The position numbers and the translations under genes were made by a program. From assembly GCF_900099645.1 (NCBI RefSeq), contig NZ_FMTL01000005.1, positions 1 through 64,000 on the forward strand: a stretch of 64,000 nucleotides of DNA. The letters are read 5' to 3'. The stretch comes from Pseudomonas peli (GTDB lineage Bacteria > Pseudomonadota > Gammaproteobacteria > Pseudomonadales > Pseudomonadaceae). Below, piece after piece: positions 46,226 to 56,404 of the stretch. Each line of letters opens with the position of its first letter. Position 1 is the stretch's first letter. Below the pieces are notes generated by a model. That model was not told where the DNA came from. It did no database searches and was given only the letters and a program-made list of their open reading frames with translations.

Positions 46226-46257
46226 AAAAAAGGCCGCTTAATTAAGCGGCCTTTTTT
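46226..46257. terminator. Bidirectional terminator between fabI and ppiD
   Basis: A perfect 32-bp palindrome: A6, GGCCGCTTAA, TTAAGCGGCC, T6. It can terminate both convergent genes. Confidence 0.95.
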
Positions 46258-46275
46258 ATTCTTCAGTGATATCGA

Positions 46276-48153
46276 TCAGAAACGTTCGATATCCGCTGTC
46301 TCTTCCAGCTGCTTGCGGAACGCTTCGAAGTCCTGCTGACCGACGCGTGAGGCGAGGAAGCGGCTGTACATGGCCTTGTCCTCATCTGACAACGCTTGCT
46401 CCGGCTGGCTCACGCCATTGAGACGGATGATCATAAAATCACCGTTGCTCAAACTGAGGCCGGTGAAGGTCGGCTTGTCAGCTGCTTCAGGCTTAGGCAT
46501 ACGGAACAGCGCTTGCAGCACTACCGGCTCAACGCCTTCCTGGCTACGAGTGGCCGCTTCGACCACATTCCAGCCCTGCTTGGCATCGGCCTGGGTAACC
46601 GGCGTCTGACCATCGCGCAAAGCAGCCAGCTGCTCTTCACCCTTGGCTTTCACGGCTTCGCTTGCGCGAACCTTGGTCAACTGGGCGCGGAGGCTATCGG
46701 CAACCTGCTCAAGCGGCAGCTGCTCAGGTTTGTTGTGCTCTTTAACGCGCACCACCACCACAGTGTTCGGATCAAGCTCGATCACACTGCTGTTGCTACC
46801 GTCTTCCAGCACTTCATCACTGAATGCCGCCTGAATCACCTGACGATTGGCCGTCAGACCTTCAGCGCCGCCCTGGCGACCGAACGCTTCGGTCGTCTTA
46901 ACCTCCAGGCCGAGTTCTTGAGCGGGTTGAGCCAAGTCAGATGACTCAAACGCGGCATCTTCGAGGTCTTTTGACACTTCGACAAAGCGCTGCTCAACCT
47001 GACGCGCCTTGAGGTCGCGCTGCAGTTTTTCTTCCAGACTGGCGAAGCTCGGCACTTCCGGCGCCTGAACACCGAGGAGTTTGATCAAGTGCCAACCAAA
47101 CTCGCTGCGCACGGGAGCAGACACGGCATTTTCTTCCAGCGCATACAGTGCTTCTTCAAAGGCCGGGTCATACACGCCTGGGCCGGCAAAGCCCAGATCA
47201 CCGCCCTCACCTGCCGAACCCGAGTCATCGGAGACTTCTTTGGCCAGCGCGGCGAAGTCTTCGCCCTGCTCAAGACGCTTCTGAACCGCGACCAGTTTGG
47301 CCTGGGCTTGTTCGTCATTCAGCTTATCGTTGACCTCAACCAGAATGTGCGCAGCACGGCGCTGTTCGGCGAGGTTGGCGATTTCACTTTGATAAGCGCT
47401 TTGCAGGGCCTCATCGGTGACTTCAACCTGATCGAAGAAAGCGTCTTTTTTCAGCTCAACGTATTCCAGCACAACCTGCTCAGGAGTCATGAACTCACTG
47501 GCCTGAGCGTCATAGTAGGCCTTGATGTCGTCATCGCTGAGCGTGACCGTGTTCAGATCAGCCTTGAGAGTCAGGGTCGCGAAATCACGTGTCTGCTTTT
47601 CCAGTGCGGCAAACGCCTGCACCTGAGCATCAGTGACAAAACCGCTGTTAGCCAAACCGGCGCGCAACTGACCGATGAGCATTTCCTGCTCAAGCATCTG
47701 ACGGAACTGCAAACGGCTGTAGCCCAACTGACGGATAACCTGATCAAAGCGCTCTGCATTGAACTGGCCATCAACCAGGAACTCAGGGGTTTTCAGGATC
47801 AGTTGGTCCAACGCTTGTTGCGAGAAGGCAAACTTCGCGTCTTTGGCGCTATCGAGCAACAAAGTACGCTCAACCAAGCCATTCAGCGCGGCTTCGCGCA
47901 GCAGTTTCTCATCCAGCAAGGACGCATCGAAATCACGCCCCAACTGCTGAAGCAATTGACGACGCTGCATCTCAACCGCCTGGCTGAGTTCAGTAGTAGT
48001 GATCTTCTCGCCGTTCACTTCAGCCGCATTCTGGCTGTTGCTGGTGCTGGTAAAAATGGCATCAACACCTGTCAGCGCGAGCAGCGCGACGATAATGCCA
48101 ATGATGGTTTTGGCAATCCAACCCTGTGAATTGTCCCTGATGTTTTGCAGCAT
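46276..48153 (-). CDS. ppiD: Periplasmic folding chaperone PpiD
   Basis: 625-aa inner-membrane-anchored chaperone near the Sec translocon. One N-terminal helix (IAKTIIGIIVALLALTGVDAIF) is followed by a SurA_N-like chaperone domain (NAAEVNGEKITTTELSQAVEMQ), a parvulin domain around residues 260-360 (AAHILVEVNDKL; GDLGFAGPGVYDPAFEEALYAL; GWHLIKLLG) and a second, degenerate chaperone part. A hupB-type terminator and a 220-bp spacer precede it. Confidence 0.95.
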   Translation of the reverse strand: MLQNIRDNSQGWIAKTIIGIIVALLALTGVDAIFTSTSNSQNAAEVNGEKITTTELSQAVEMQRRQLLQQLGRDFDASLLDEKLLREAALNGLVERTLLLDSAKDAKFAFSQQALDQLILKTPEFLVDGQFNAERFDQVIRQLGYSRLQFRQMLEQEMLIGQLRAGLANSGFVTDAQVQAFAALEKQTRDFATLTLKADLNTVTLSDDDIKAYYDAQASEFMTPEQVVLEYVELKKDAFFDQVEVTDEALQSAYQSEIANLAEQRRAAHILVEVNDKLNDEQAQAKLVAVQKRLEQGEDFAALAKEVSDDSGSAGEGGDLGFAGPGVYDPAFEEALYALEENAVSAPVRSEFGWHLIKLLGVQAPEVPSFASLEEKLQRDLKARQVEQRFVEVSKDLEDAAFESSDLAQPAQELGLEVKTTEAFGRQGGAEGLTANRQVIQAAFSDEVLEDGSNSSVIELDPNTVVVVRVKEHNKPEQLPLEQVADSLRAQLTKVRASEAVKAKGEEQLAALRDGQTPVTQADAKQGWNVVEAATRSQEGVEPVVLQALFRMPKPEAADKPTFTGLSLSNGDFMIIRLNGVSQPEQALSDEDKAMYSRFLASRVGQQDFEAFRKQLEETADIERF

Positions 48154-48215
48154 GCGTCCCCCAGAACGACTGTAAAAATAAAGCAGTCGCGCAGTGTGGG
48201 TAAAATCCGGATAGA

Positions 48216-48244
48216 AGAAAGGCGCATCAGTGGATGCGCCTTCT
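48216..48244 (-). terminator. Terminator-like hairpin between hupB and ppiD
   Basis: AGAAGGCGCATC / GATGCGCCTTTCT on the minus strand with a 4-base loop, about 130 bp after the hupB stop. A second short inverted pair, CAGATCAG/CTGATCTG, lies near 48328-48353. No gene is seen in this spacer. Confidence 0.7.
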
Positions 48245-48373
48245 CGTAACTGGCGAAGCGGATCGAACTCAAGCAGCTGATTCGTCGTGCTCAGCGAGCC
48301 ATGCTCGACTGACCATCCCGCCCCGCATCAGATCAGCCATTCAACTGATCTGCTGGGCAAAACCGAAAGAGGC

Positions 48374-48646
48374 TTAGTTGACAGCGTCTTTCAGGGCTTT
48401 ACCGGCTTTAAAGCCTGGAATCTTGGCAGCAGCGATGCTGATTGGGTTACCAGTCTGTGGGTTGCGGCCAGTGCGAGCAGCACGCTCTTTCACAGCGAAA
48501 GTACCGAAGCCGACCAGTACTACGGAATCACCGGCCTTCAGAGCGCCAGTAACGGATTCAATTACTGCGTCCAGCGCACGGCCGGCAACAGCTTTTGGGA
48601 TATCAGCAGATGCAGCGATGGCATCGATCAGTTCCGACTTGTTCAC
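48374..48646 (-). CDS. hupB: DNA-binding protein HU-beta
   Basis: 90-aa nucleoid protein. The N-terminal helices ([27 protein letters not shown]) form the dimer core, and the DNA-binding arm carries [23 protein letters not shown], the HU signature, with [14 protein letters not shown] at the end. Length is standard. Located between lon and ppiD, as throughout Pseudomonas, and served by a strong sigma-70 promoter. Confidence 0.97.
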   Translation of the reverse strand: MNKSELIDAIAASADIPKAVAGRALDAVIESVTGALKAGDSVVLVGFGTFAVKERAARTGRNPQTGNPISIAAAKIPGFKAGKALKDAVN

Positions 48647-48739
48647 TCTTAAGTCCCCTTAATTTCTGTTGAGTTTATTTCTTGCTTTTAAATGTAAGCG
48701 AAGCTGGTGCGGAGAGCCTGCCGACACGATAAGAGCCGC

Positions 48740-48769
48740 TTTATAACAAGGGCTCTAAAAATGTGTCAA
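48740..48769 (-). promoter_or_regulatory. Sigma-70 promoter of hupB
   Basis: On the minus strand TTGACA (48769-48764), an 18-bp spacer and TATAAA (48745-48740) lie about 94 bp upstream of the hupB start. An AGAGCC/GGCTCT inverted pair overlaps the spacer and could also act in lon termination. Confidence 0.75.
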
Positions 48770-48782
48770 GAAACCCCTCCGG

Positions 48783-51176
48783 CTAATGCGTGCTAATTCG
48801 CTCCTTGGAATCAGTCTCGCGTTTTTCATCCTTTGCAACCATGGGAGCCGCATCAGGCAAGGGCTCCGGGGCGTATTGCAGCGCAATTTGCAGGACCTCG
48901 TCAATCCATTTAACCGGTTTAATCTGCAGGTCTTGCTTAATATTCTCCGGAATCTCTTTCAAATCGCGCACATTCTCTTCCGGAATGATGACGGTCTTGA
49001 TTCCACCACGGTGAGCAGCCAGCAGTTTTTCTTTCAAACCACCGATGGCTAGTACTTGCCCACGCAGGGTAATTTCCCCAGTCATGGCCACATCTGCACG
49101 CACAGGAATCTGTGTCAGGGCTGAAACCAGCGCCGTACACATACCAACGCCTGCGCTGGGGCCATCTTTGGGCGTTGCTCCCTCCGGCATGTGGATGTGG
49201 ATGTCCTGCTTCTCATAGAAGTCCACAGGCACGCCCAGGCTCTTGGCCCGACTGCGAACAACGGTCTGCGCAGCGGTGATGGATTCCAGCATTACATCGC
49301 CAAGCGAACCAGTCTTAATCAGCTGACCTTTACCAGGGACCACGACTGCCTCGATGGTCAGCAGCTCACCGCCAACCTGAGTCCAAGCAAGACCGGTGAC
49401 CTGGCCAATTTGATCCTGCTGCTCGGCCAAACCGTAGCGATGCTTGCGCACGCCGAGGAAATGCTCCAGCGACTCGGCCGTAACGGTGACCTGGAAGCGC
49501 TTCTCGGTGGAGTGCTCCTTAACCACTTTGCGGCACACCTTGGCAATCTGGCGTTCCAGGCCGCGCACACCTGCTTCGCGGGTGTAGTAGCGAATGATGT
49601 CGCGAATTGCCGCATCTTCAAATACCAACTCGGTTTTTTTCAAGCCATTGGCTTGAACCTGTTTAGGCGCCAGGTATTTGATCGCGATGTTGATCTTCTC
49701 GGCTTCGGTGTAACCCGGCAAGCGAATCACTTCCATGCGGTCCAGCAGCGGACCCGGAATATTCATCGAGTTAGCCGTGCAAAGGAACATCACATCGGAC
49801 AGGTCGTAGTCGACCTCCAGATAGTGATCGTTGAAGTTGTGATTCTGCTCTGGGTCCAGCACCTCAAGCAGCGCCGACGCAGGGTCACCGCGCATGTCCT
49901 GGCCCATTTTGTCGATTTCATCGAGCAAGAACAGCGGGTTACGCACGCCGACTTTGGTCATCTTTTGAATCAATCGACCCGGCATGGAGCCAATATAGGT
50001 GCGGCGATGACCACGGATTTCAGCTTCATCACGCACACCACCGAGCGCCATACGCACGAACTTACGGTTTGTGGCACTGGCAATCGACTCGGCCAGTGAG
50101 GTTTTACCCACACCAGGTGGTCCGACCAGACACAATACCGGGCCTTTGAGTTTCTTAACGCGCTTCTGCACGGCGAGATACTCAAGGATGCGCTCCTTGA
50201 CCTCTTCCAGACCATAGTGATCCGCATCCAGAATGCTTTCAGCGCGTGCCAGATCGAGACGTACCTTGCTCTGCGCTTTCCATGGCACATTGACCAACCA
50301 GTCAATGTAGGAGCGCACCACAGTAGCCTCAGCGGACATCGGCGACATCTGCTTGAGCTTGTTGAGCTCTGCATTGGCTTTGTTCAGCGCTTCAGCTGTG
50401 AGGCCGGTGTTATCGATGCGCTTTCTCAGCTCATCAAGTTCATTGTGACCTTCTTCGCTATCACCAAGCTCTTTCTGAATGGCCTTCATCTGCTCATTCA
50501 GGTAGTACTCGCGCTGGCTACGCTCCATTTGCTTCTTGACCCGACCGCGAATGCGCTTCTCAACCTGCAGCAGGTCGATTTCCGCATCCAGCAGCGCCAA
50601 AACATGCTCAACCCGCGCAGCCAGATCGGTAATTTCCAGAATTTCTTGCTTCTGCTCGATCTTCAGCACCATGTGTGCCGCCATGGTGTCGACTAGACGG
50701 CTCGGCTCATCAATCCCGTTCAGCGATGCCAACACCTCGGCAGGTACTTTCTTACCGAGTTGAACATACTGCTCAAACTGGCTCAGTAAGCTACGGGTGA
50801 AAACCTCAGACTCACGCTCCGCGGCATCAACTTCGTCGATCAGCTGCACTTCAGCACGGCAGTGACCATCGACCTCGATAAAACGCTCAATCTCACCACG
50901 CTGCTCGCCTTCGACCAGTACCTTGACGGTGCCGTCTGGAAGCTTGAGCAACTGCAAAACAGTGGCCACTGTACCAACCCGATAGAGGCCAGCCTCATCT
51001 GGATCATCGTCGGCAGGATTTCTCTGCGCGAGAAGCAGAATCTGCTTCTCGCCCGTCATTGCAGCTTCAAGCGCTTCAATGGATTTCTCACGCCCGACGA
51101 ATAACGGAATGACCATGTGCGGATAGACCACAACATCGCGCAACGGCAAGAGAGGCAATTCGATGGTTGTCTTCAT
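48783..51176 (-). CDS. lon: ATP-dependent protease Lon
   Basis: 797-aa AAA+ Ser-Lys protease degrading misfolded and regulatory proteins. The N-terminal LAN domain starts [23 protein letters not shown]. The ATPase has [14 protein letters not shown] and [11 protein letters not shown]. The protease dyad is Ser in [11 protein letters not shown] and Lys in [15 protein letters not shown]. The frame extends 32 codons upstream, but [13 protein letters not shown] at 51176 is the family start. A possible heat-shock promoter lies about 60 bp upstream. Confidence 0.97.
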   Translation of the reverse strand: MKTTIELPLLPLRDVVVYPHMVIPLFVGREKSIEALEAAMTGEKQILLLAQRNPADDDPDEAGLYRVGTVATVLQLLKLPDGTVKVLVEGEQRGEIERFIEVDGHCRAEVQLIDEVDAAERESEVFTRSLLSQFEQYVQLGKKVPAEVLASLNGIDEPSRLVDTMAAHMVLKIEQKQEILEITDLAARVEHVLALLDAEIDLLQVEKRIRGRVKKQMERSQREYYLNEQMKAIQKELGDSEEGHNELDELRKRIDNTGLTAEALNKANAELNKLKQMSPMSAEATVVRSYIDWLVNVPWKAQSKVRLDLARAESILDADHYGLEEVKERILEYLAVQKRVKKLKGPVLCLVGPPGVGKTSLAESIASATNRKFVRMALGGVRDEAEIRGHRRTYIGSMPGRLIQKMTKVGVRNPLFLLDEIDKMGQDMRGDPASALLEVLDPEQNHNFNDHYLEVDYDLSDVMFLCTANSMNIPGPLLDRMEVIRLPGYTEAEKINIAIKYLAPKQVQANGLKKTELVFEDAAIRDIIRYYTREAGVRGLERQIAKVCRKVVKEHSTEKRFQVTVTAESLEHFLGVRKHRYGLAEQQDQIGQVTGLAWTQVGGELLTIEAVVVPGKGQLIKTGSLGDVMLESITAAQTVVRSRAKSLGVPVDFYEKQDIHIHMPEGATPKDGPSAGVGMCTALVSALTQIPVRADVAMTGEITLRGQVLAIGGLKEKLLAAHRGGIKTVIIPEENVRDLKEIPENIKQDLQIKPVKWIDEVLQIALQYAPEPLPDAAPMVAKDEKRETDSKERISTH

Positions 51177-51192
51177 GATTTCGGCTCTACGG

Positions 51193-51206
51193 CGGCCATA
51201 TGGCCG
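51193..51206. repeat. 14-bp palindrome in the lon leader
   Basis: CGGCCATATGGCCG lies 17 bp before the lon ATG, inside the predicted 5' untranslated region. It could form a small stem near the ribosome site or be an operator. Confidence 0.5.
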
Positions 51207-51236
51207 TGAACGGATGGGATAACCCTTAACTCTAAG

Positions 51237-51263
51237 ATGGGGGCTGCCCCAACAAAAAACAAG
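51237..51263 (-). promoter_or_regulatory. Putative sigma-32 heat-shock promoter of lon
   Basis: On the minus strand CTTGTT, 15 bp, then CCCCAT. The -10 box matches the heat-shock consensus CCCCAT completely and the -35 box matches CTTGAA in four of six. The location is about 60 bp upstream of the lon start. lon is a known RpoH target in related bacteria. Confidence 0.55.
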
Positions 51264-51280
51264 CGTCGACACAGTAAAAG

Positions 51281-51303
51281 CAAAGGGGCCCGCAGGCCCC
51301 TTG
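51281..51303 (-). terminator. Rho-independent terminator after clpX
   Basis: Minus-strand stem AAGGGGCC / GGCCCCTT with a 4-base loop, followed by TGCTTTT, 22 bp beyond the clpX stop. Confidence 0.85.
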
Positions 51304-51325
51304 CTTTCAACATGTTACAACGCTG

Positions 51326-52606
51326 TTACGCGTCAGGCGCAGCCTTAGCTGGCAGCTCGTTGTTCTCATAAATGAGCAACGGCTTGGAGGTGCCATCGAT
51401 AACGCTTTCATCGATAACCACTTTACTGACGTCCGACTGCGAAGGAATCTCATACATGGTGTCGAGCAGCACACCTTCGAGAATCGAACGCAAACCGCGA
51501 GCACCGGTTTTACGCTCAAGCGCCTTGTGGGCAACCGACTTAAGCGCATCAGGACGGAACTCAAGATCCACCCCTTCCATTTCAAACAGCTTGGCATATT
51601 GCTTGGTCAAGGCATTCTTCGGCTCGGTCAGAATCTGTACCAGGGCCGCCTCATCAAGCTCATCCAAGGTTGCAATGACCGGCAAGCGACCAACGAACTC
51701 AGGAATCAAGCCGAACTTGACCAAGTCATCGGGCTCAACAGCGCGAAGTGACTCGCCAACTTTCTTGCCTTCTTCCTTACTGCGAACCTCGGCATTGAAA
51801 CCGATTCCGCCTTTGGTAGAACGGCCTTGAATGACCTTTTCCAGGCCAGAAAAAGCACCACCACAAATAAACAGGATATTGCGAGTATCAACCTGCAAAA
51901 ACTCTTGCTGTGGGTGCTTACGCCCTCCCTGCGGAGGAACAGAGGCAACAGTGCCTTCAATCAGTTTCAGCAGCGCCTGCTGCACACCTTCACCCGATAC
52001 ATCACGGGTAATCGAAGGGTTATCAGACTTACGCGAGATTTTGTCGATCTCGTCGATGTAGACAATACCCATCTGGGCCTTTTCTACGTCGTAGTCGCAT
52101 TTCTGCAACAGCTTTTGAATGATGTTTTCGACATCCTCACCCACATAACCAGCCTCGGTCAGTGTGGTGGCGTCTGCAATAGTGAACGGTACATTGAGAA
52201 GCCGCGCTAGGGTTTCAGCCAACAAGGTCTTACCTGAACCTGTCGGGCCGATAAGCAAGATGTTGCTCTTGCCCAGCTCAATGTCATCTTTCTTATCGCG
52301 CTGATTGAGGCGCTTGTAATGGTTATAAACCGCTACAGCCAAAATTTTCTTAGCGCGCTCCTGACCAATCACATACTGATCAAGGATGCCGCTGATTTCC
52401 TTGGGGGCAGGCAATTTATGCGCACTGCTCTCGGCCTGGGCTTCCTGCACCTCCTCGCGGATGATGTCATTACACAGGTCTACGCACTCGTCGCAGATGA
52501 AGACCGAGGGGCCGGCAATTAATTTGCGCACTTCATGCTGGCTTTTGCCGCAGAAGGAGCAATAAAGCAGCTTGCCGTTGTCCTCGCCGTTGCGGGTGTC
52601 AGTCAT
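51326..52606 (-). CDS. clpX: ClpX ATPase subunit of the ClpXP protease
   Basis: 426-aa AAA+ unfoldase. The zinc-binding domain at the N-terminus has [11 protein letters not shown]...ICDECVDLC. Walker A is [15 protein letters not shown], Walker B is [12 protein letters not shown], and sensor and pore regions follow. Frame-open codons upstream of the ATG at 52606 are excluded because [16 protein letters not shown] is the family start. It is downstream of clpP with a 113-bp gap. Confidence 0.97.
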   Translation of the reverse strand: MTDTRNGEDNGKLLYCSFCGKSQHEVRKLIAGPSVFICDECVDLCNDIIREEVQEAQAESSAHKLPAPKEISGILDQYVIGQERAKKILAVAVYNHYKRLNQRDKKDDIELGKSNILLIGPTGSGKTLLAETLARLLNVPFTIADATTLTEAGYVGEDVENIIQKLLQKCDYDVEKAQMGIVYIDEIDKISRKSDNPSITRDVSGEGVQQALLKLIEGTVASVPPQGGRKHPQQEFLQVDTRNILFICGGAFSGLEKVIQGRSTKGGIGFNAEVRSKEEGKKVGESLRAVEPDDLVKFGLIPEFVGRLPVIATLDELDEAALVQILTEPKNALTKQYAKLFEMEGVDLEFRPDALKSVAHKALERKTGARGLRSILEGVLLDTMYEIPSQSDVSKVVIDESVIDGTSKPLLIYENNELPAKAAPDA

Positions 52607-52719
52607 TCGTTCGATCCAAATCCGATAGGCTTGCAACACAAGATGAAGGCTTATGCGGGCTTTTTCAAGCCCGCCGGAGACCAGACAAGCCGGCCCGCCC
52701 TATTTTGAGCTGCTTATAT

Positions 52720-53355
52720 TTAAGCAGGTCGCTTTTCAATCACAGCGTCGATCAACCCGTACTCACGAGCGGCTTCGGCGCTCATGAAGTTATCACGATT
52801 GGTATCGCGCTCGATTTCCTCAAGGGTCCGCCCACTGTGCTTCGCCATCAGCGTATTCAGGCGCGCACGGATAAAGAGGATTTCTTTGGCGTGAATTTCA
52901 ATGTCCGACGCCTGGCCTTGGAAGCCGCCCAGTGGCTGGTGAATCATCACTCGCGAGTTCGGCAGGCAGTAACGCTTGCCCTCGGCGCCAGCGGTCAGCA
53001 GGAATGCGCCCATGCTGCACGCCTGACCAATACAGGTGGTGGACACGTTGGGCTTGATGAACTGCATGGTGTCGTAGATCGACATACCCGCCGTCACCGA
53101 ACCGCCCGGAGAGTTGATATACAGATGGATGTCCTTGTCCGGGTTTTCCGCTTCAAGGAACAGCAATTGCGCGCAGATCAGATTGGCCATGTAGTCTTCT
53201 ACCGGACCGACAAGAAAGATCACGCGTTCTTTGAGCAGACGCGAATAGATGTCGTACGCACGCTCACCGCGAGCAGACTGCTCAACAACCATTGGCACCA
53301 AGCCGCCAGCAGCTTGGATATCAGACATTTGATGCATAAAAGGATTGCGGGACAT
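52720..53355 (-). CDS. clpP: ClpP protease subunit
   Basis: 211-aa serine protease forming the tetradecameric chamber. Catalytic Ser is in [13 protein letters not shown], His in [12 protein letters not shown] and Asp in [16 protein letters not shown] short propeptide precedes [23 protein letters not shown]. Located between tig and clpX, the conserved order. Confidence 0.97.
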   Translation of the reverse strand: MSRNPFMHQMSDIQAAGGLVPMVVEQSARGERAYDIYSRLLKERVIFLVGPVEDYMANLICAQLLFLEAENPDKDIHLYINSPGGSVTAGMSIYDTMQFIKPNVSTTCIGQACSMGAFLLTAGAEGKRYCLPNSRVMIHQPLGGFQGQASDIEIHAKEILFIRARLNTLMAKHSGRTLEEIERDTNRDNFMSAEAAREYGLIDAVIEKRPA

Positions 53356-53393
53356 GCTGCACTCGCTCCCTAAATAGTCATGTCACAAATACG

Positions 53394-53421
53394 CATAAGC
53401 CAGCGCGGAGGCTGGCTTATG
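53394..53421. terminator. Hairpin between tig and clpP
   Basis: CATAAGCCAGC / GCTGGCTTATG, an 11-bp perfect stem with a 6-base loop just beyond the tig stop. There is no U-run, so it may be a transcript stabiliser or partial terminator. Confidence 0.6.
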
Positions 53422-53445
53422 GCGTGTTCGAACGAGGTAAAGAAA

Positions 53446-54753
53446 TCAGGCGGCTTGAGGTGCTTCTACCGGCTTGACAGCTTCTTCGTACGAGACCGCT
53501 TTATCGGTCACGTTGGCCTTCTGCAAAACAGTATCTACAACTTGCTCTTCCAGTACAACTGAACGTACTTCGTTCATTTGCTGGTCGTTTTTGTAGTACC
53601 AGGCAACAACCTGCTCAGGCTCTTGGTAAGCCGAAGCCATTTCCTGAATCATTTCGCGAACGCGGGCGTCGTCCGGCTTCAGCTCACACTGCTTGACCAC
53701 TTCAGCCACGACCAGACCCAGCACAACACGACGCTTGGCTTGCTCTTCGAACAGTTCAGCTGGCAGCTGCTCAGGCTTGAGGTTGCCACCGAACTGCTGA
53801 ACGGCCTGCACGCGCAGACGGTTCACTTCATTGCTGATCAGTGCTTTCGGCACTTCGATCGGGTTGGCAGCCAGCAGACCGTCCATCACCTGGTTTTTAA
53901 CCTTGGATTTGATCGCCTGGCGCAGCTCACGCTCCATGTTCTTGCGCACTTCAGCGCGGAAGCCTTCCAGGCCGCCTTCTTTCACGCCGAACAGGGCGAA
54001 GAAGTCATCATTCAGCTCAGGCAACTGAGGTGCAGCGATGCTGTTAACGGTAACGGTGAACTCAGCAGTTTTACCTGCCAGATCGAGGTTCTGATAATCA
54101 GCTGGGAAAGTCGGGTTGATTACGCGCTCTTCACCAGCCTTGGCGCCGACCAGTGCATCTTCAAAGCCAGGGATCATGCGACCGGAGCCGAGAACCAGCT
54201 GAGTGCCCTTGGCCGAGCCGCCAGCGAAGGCTTCGCCGTCAATCTTGCCAACGAAATCAATGTTCAGCTGGTCACCATTTTCGGCAGCGCGCTCGGCAAC
54301 TTCAAAACGGGTGTTCTGCTTGCGCAGGATTTCCAGCATGTTGTCTACGTCAGCGTCAGCTACGTCAGCCTGCAGGCGCTCGATGGCAATGGATTCAAAG
54401 CCGCCAACGGTGAATTCCGGGAACACTTCGAAGGTTGCAACGTATTCCAGATCCTTGCCTTTCTCGAATGACTTCGGCTCAACGGCCGGAGCGCCAGCTG
54501 GATTGAGCTTCTGCTCAACAACGGCTTCGTAGAAAGTGGATTGGATCAGGTCGCCCAGAGCTTCCTGACGCGCAGCATCTTCATAACGCTGACGAATCAC
54601 GCTCATTGGCACTTTGCCAGGACGGAAACCAGGGACCTTGGCACGACGGGCAGTCTGCTGCAGACGCTTGTTGACTTCAGTCTCGATGCGCTCAACAGAG
54701 ACGCCAACGGTCATACGGCGCTCGAGAGCAGAGGTACTTTCAACAGAAACTTG
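53446..54753 (-). CDS. tig: Trigger factor
   Basis: 435-aa ribosome-associated chaperone with peptidyl-prolyl isomerase. The ribosome-binding signature is [16 protein letters not shown] near residue 44. The FKBP domain (about 160-245) has [19 protein letters not shown] and [24 protein letters not shown], and a helical chaperone domain follows. The start at 54753 ([15 protein letters not shown]) is standard; a nine-codon upstream extension is ignored. First gene of tig-clpP-clpX-lon-hupB-ppiD. Confidence 0.97.
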   Translation of the reverse strand, partial: QVSVESTSALERRMTVGVSVERIETEVNKRLQQTARRAKVPGFRPGKVPMSVIRQRYEDAARQEALGDLIQSTFYEAVVEQKLNPAGAPAVEPKSFEKGKDLEYVATFEVFPEFTVGGFESIAIERLQADVADADVDNMLEILRKQNTRFEVAERAAENGDQLNIDFVGKIDGEAFAGGSAKGTQLVLGSGRMIPGFEDALVGAKAGEERVINPTFPADYQNLDLAGKTAEFTVTVNSIAAPQLPELNDDFFALFGVKEGGLEGFRAEVRKNMERELRQAIKSKVKNQVMDGLLAANPIEVPKALISNEVNRLRVQAVQQFGGNLKPEQLPAELFEEQAKRRVVLGLVVAEVVKQCELKPDDARVREMIQEMASAYQEPEQVVAWYYKNDQQMNEVRSVVLEEQVVDTVLQKANVTDKAVSYEEAVKPVEAPQAA

Positions 54754-54782
54754 CATGGATAATCCTCGTTGCACAGACATAA

Positions 54783-54799
54783 GCCGGCCGCTTGCCGGC
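54783..54799. terminator. Short hairpin between tRNA-Leu and tig
   Basis: GCCGGC / GCCGGC self-complementary 6-bp stem with a 5-base loop, downstream of the tRNA operon on the minus strand. Could end tRNA transcription; no long T-run. Confidence 0.4.
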
Positions 54800-54883
54800 C
54801 CCTAATCAAGGGCATGCATTCTAGAGGGTCGATTTGCAGAAGTCACCCTAGATGCAGGCGGCAAACGGGAGGGAGCTAAAAGA

Positions 54884-54968
54884 TGGTGCGGACGGAGAGA
54901 CTCGAACTCTCACGCCTTGCGGCGCTGGAACCTAAATCCAGTGTGTCTACCAATTCCACCACGTCCGC
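54884..54968 (-). tRNA. tRNA-Leu (anticodon TAG)
   Basis: 85 nt with encoded CCA. Acceptor GCGGACG pairs with CGTCCGC, the anticodon stem CTGGA/TCCAG surrounds a TTTAGGT loop, the long class II variable arm is GCGCCGCAAGGCGTG and the T-arm contains GTTCGAG. Third gene of a Arg-His-Leu cluster on the minus strand. Confidence 0.96.
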
Positions 54969-55020
54969 GTGGTAAAGCTTTATACAAAAACGCCAGGAAT
55001 TAACCTGGCGCTTTGGAATA

Positions 55021-55097
55021 TGGGGTGGACGATGGGGATCGAACCCACGACAACAGGAGTCACAATCCTGCGCTCTACCAACTGAGCTACGCCCACC
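55021..55097 (-). tRNA. tRNA-His (anticodon GTG)
   Basis: 77 nt counting the extra 5' G (position -1) that pairs with C73, the His identity element. The anticodon loop is TTGTGAC, the T-loop is TTCGATC, and CCA is encoded. The second gene of the cluster. Confidence 0.97.
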
Positions 55098-55130
55098 ATA
55101 TTGCATTTTGCTTGAGCCAAGACCGCCAAA

Positions 55131-55207
55131 TGGCGCACCCGGCAGGACTCGAACCTGCGACCATCCGCTTAGAAGGCGGATGCTCTATCCAGCTGAGCTA
55201 CGGGCGC
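55131..55207 (-). tRNA. tRNA-Arg (anticodon TCT)
   Basis: 77 nt with encoded CCA. Acceptor GCGCCCG pairs with CGGGTGC, the anticodon stem CCGC.. /..GCGG holds CTTCTAA, and the T-loop is TTCGAGT. Reads AGA/AGG, which are rare codons in Pseudomonas. First gene of the cluster after the promoter at 55319-55345. Confidence 0.97.
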
Positions 55208-55318
55208 CTATCCATCTGCAAATGCAGACTTAAAGCTTTCGGCTTCGGAAAAAACTTTGCAGCTTCGACCTTTGCCGTCTTACCCAGCGACTGGCTGTGC
55301 TCGACAAGCGGGGCGAAT

Positions 55319-55345
55319 GTTATAGAGGCCGTTTCAGGCCGTCAA
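55319..55345 (-). promoter_or_regulatory. Promoter of the tRNA-Arg-His-Leu operon
   Basis: On the minus strand TTGACG, 15 bp, TATAAC, followed by a GC-rich stretch (CGCCCCGC) suited to stringent control. About 112 bp upstream of tRNA-Arg. Spacing is shorter than ideal, so the call is moderate. Confidence 0.6.
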
Positions 55346-55478
55346 CAGGAAAAGTTAAAAAAATTCAGCCATTTAAAGGAGTTACGCGAAAACCGTGGCG
55401 TGCGCCTTTGCCCCACAGCACGGTCATGCGAGAATGCGCGTCCTTTTTCCATCCTTTCTTTATGGTTAACCAAGCGCA

Positions 55479-56333
55479 ATGACCGCACAACTGATCGATG
55501 GCAAAGCAATTGCCGCCAGCCTGCGCCAGCAGATCGCCCATCGTGTCGCCGAACGCCGCCAGCAAGGCCTGCGCGCACCCGGGCTGGCAGTGATTCTCGT
55601 CGGTAGCGACCCTGCGTCCCAGGTCTACGTTTCGCACAAACGCAAAGACTGCGAAGAAGTTGGCTTCGTCTCGCAGGCCTATGACCTGCCAGCTACTACC
55701 GGCCAGGACGAGCTGATGGCATTGATCGACCGCCTGAATGACGAACCGAGCATCGACGGCATTCTGGTGCAGCTACCACTGCCAGAACACCTCGACGCCT
55801 CTTTGTTACTGGAGCGCATTCGCCCGGATAAAGACGTTGACGGCTTCCACCCCTACAACATCGGCCGCCTGGCCCAGCGCATGCCACTGCTGCGCCCTTG
55901 CACCCCGAAAGGCATCATGACCCTGCTGCAAAGCACCGGCGTCGACCTGTACGGCATGCACGCGGTGGTGGTTGGCGCCTCGAATATCGTCGGCCGGCCG
56001 ATGGCGATGGAACTATTGCTGGCTGGCTGCACCGTCACCGTGACCCACCGCTTCACCAAAGACCTGCCGATGCATGTCGGCCAGGCCGATATCGTCGTGG
56101 TTGCTGCCGGCAAGCCTGGCCTGGTTCACGGCGAGTGGATCAAGCCTGGCGCCATCGTCATCGACGTCGGCATCAATCGTCAGACCGACGGCAAGCTGAT
56201 TGGCGATGTGGTCTATGAAACCGCCCTCCCCCGCGCCGGCTGGATTACTCCGGTGCCGGGCGGCGTTGGTCCAATGACCCGCGCCTGCCTGCTGGAGAAC
56301 ACCCTGCATGCCGCCGAGCATTTGCACGACTGA
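55479..56333 (+). CDS. folD: Methylenetetrahydrofolate dehydrogenase/cyclohydrolase FolD
   Basis: 284-aa bifunctional cytoplasmic enzyme interconverting 5,10-methylene-THF and 10-formyl-THF, making NADPH. Lys region is [18 protein letters not shown], then [26 protein letters not shown] and the cofactor motif [20 protein letters not shown], with [18 protein letters not shown] at the end. The ribosome site is weak. A terminator follows. Confidence 0.97.
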   Translation: MTAQLIDGKAIAASLRQQIAHRVAERRQQGLRAPGLAVILVGSDPASQVYVSHKRKDCEEVGFVSQAYDLPATTGQDELMALIDRLNDEPSIDGILVQLPLPEHLDASLLLERIRPDKDVDGFHPYNIGRLAQRMPLLRPCTPKGIMTLLQSTGVDLYGMHAVVVGASNIVGRPMAMELLLAGCTVTVTHRFTKDLPMHVGQADIVVVAAGKPGLVHGEWIKPGAIVIDVGINRQTDGKLIGDVVYETALPRAGWITPVPGGVGPMTRACLLENTLHAAEHLHD

Positions 56334-56353
56334 GTGCAGCGCTGGCAGAAATA

Positions 56354-56382
56354 AAAAAACGGCACCTAAGGTGCCGTTTTTT
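56354..56382. terminator. Bidirectional terminator after folD
   Basis: AAAAAACGGCACC / GGTGCCGTTTTTT with a 3-base loop, between folD and the convergent ABC operon. Confidence 0.94.
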
Positions 56383-56404
56383 ATGCCTAGCTGAACCCAC
56401 AGCA

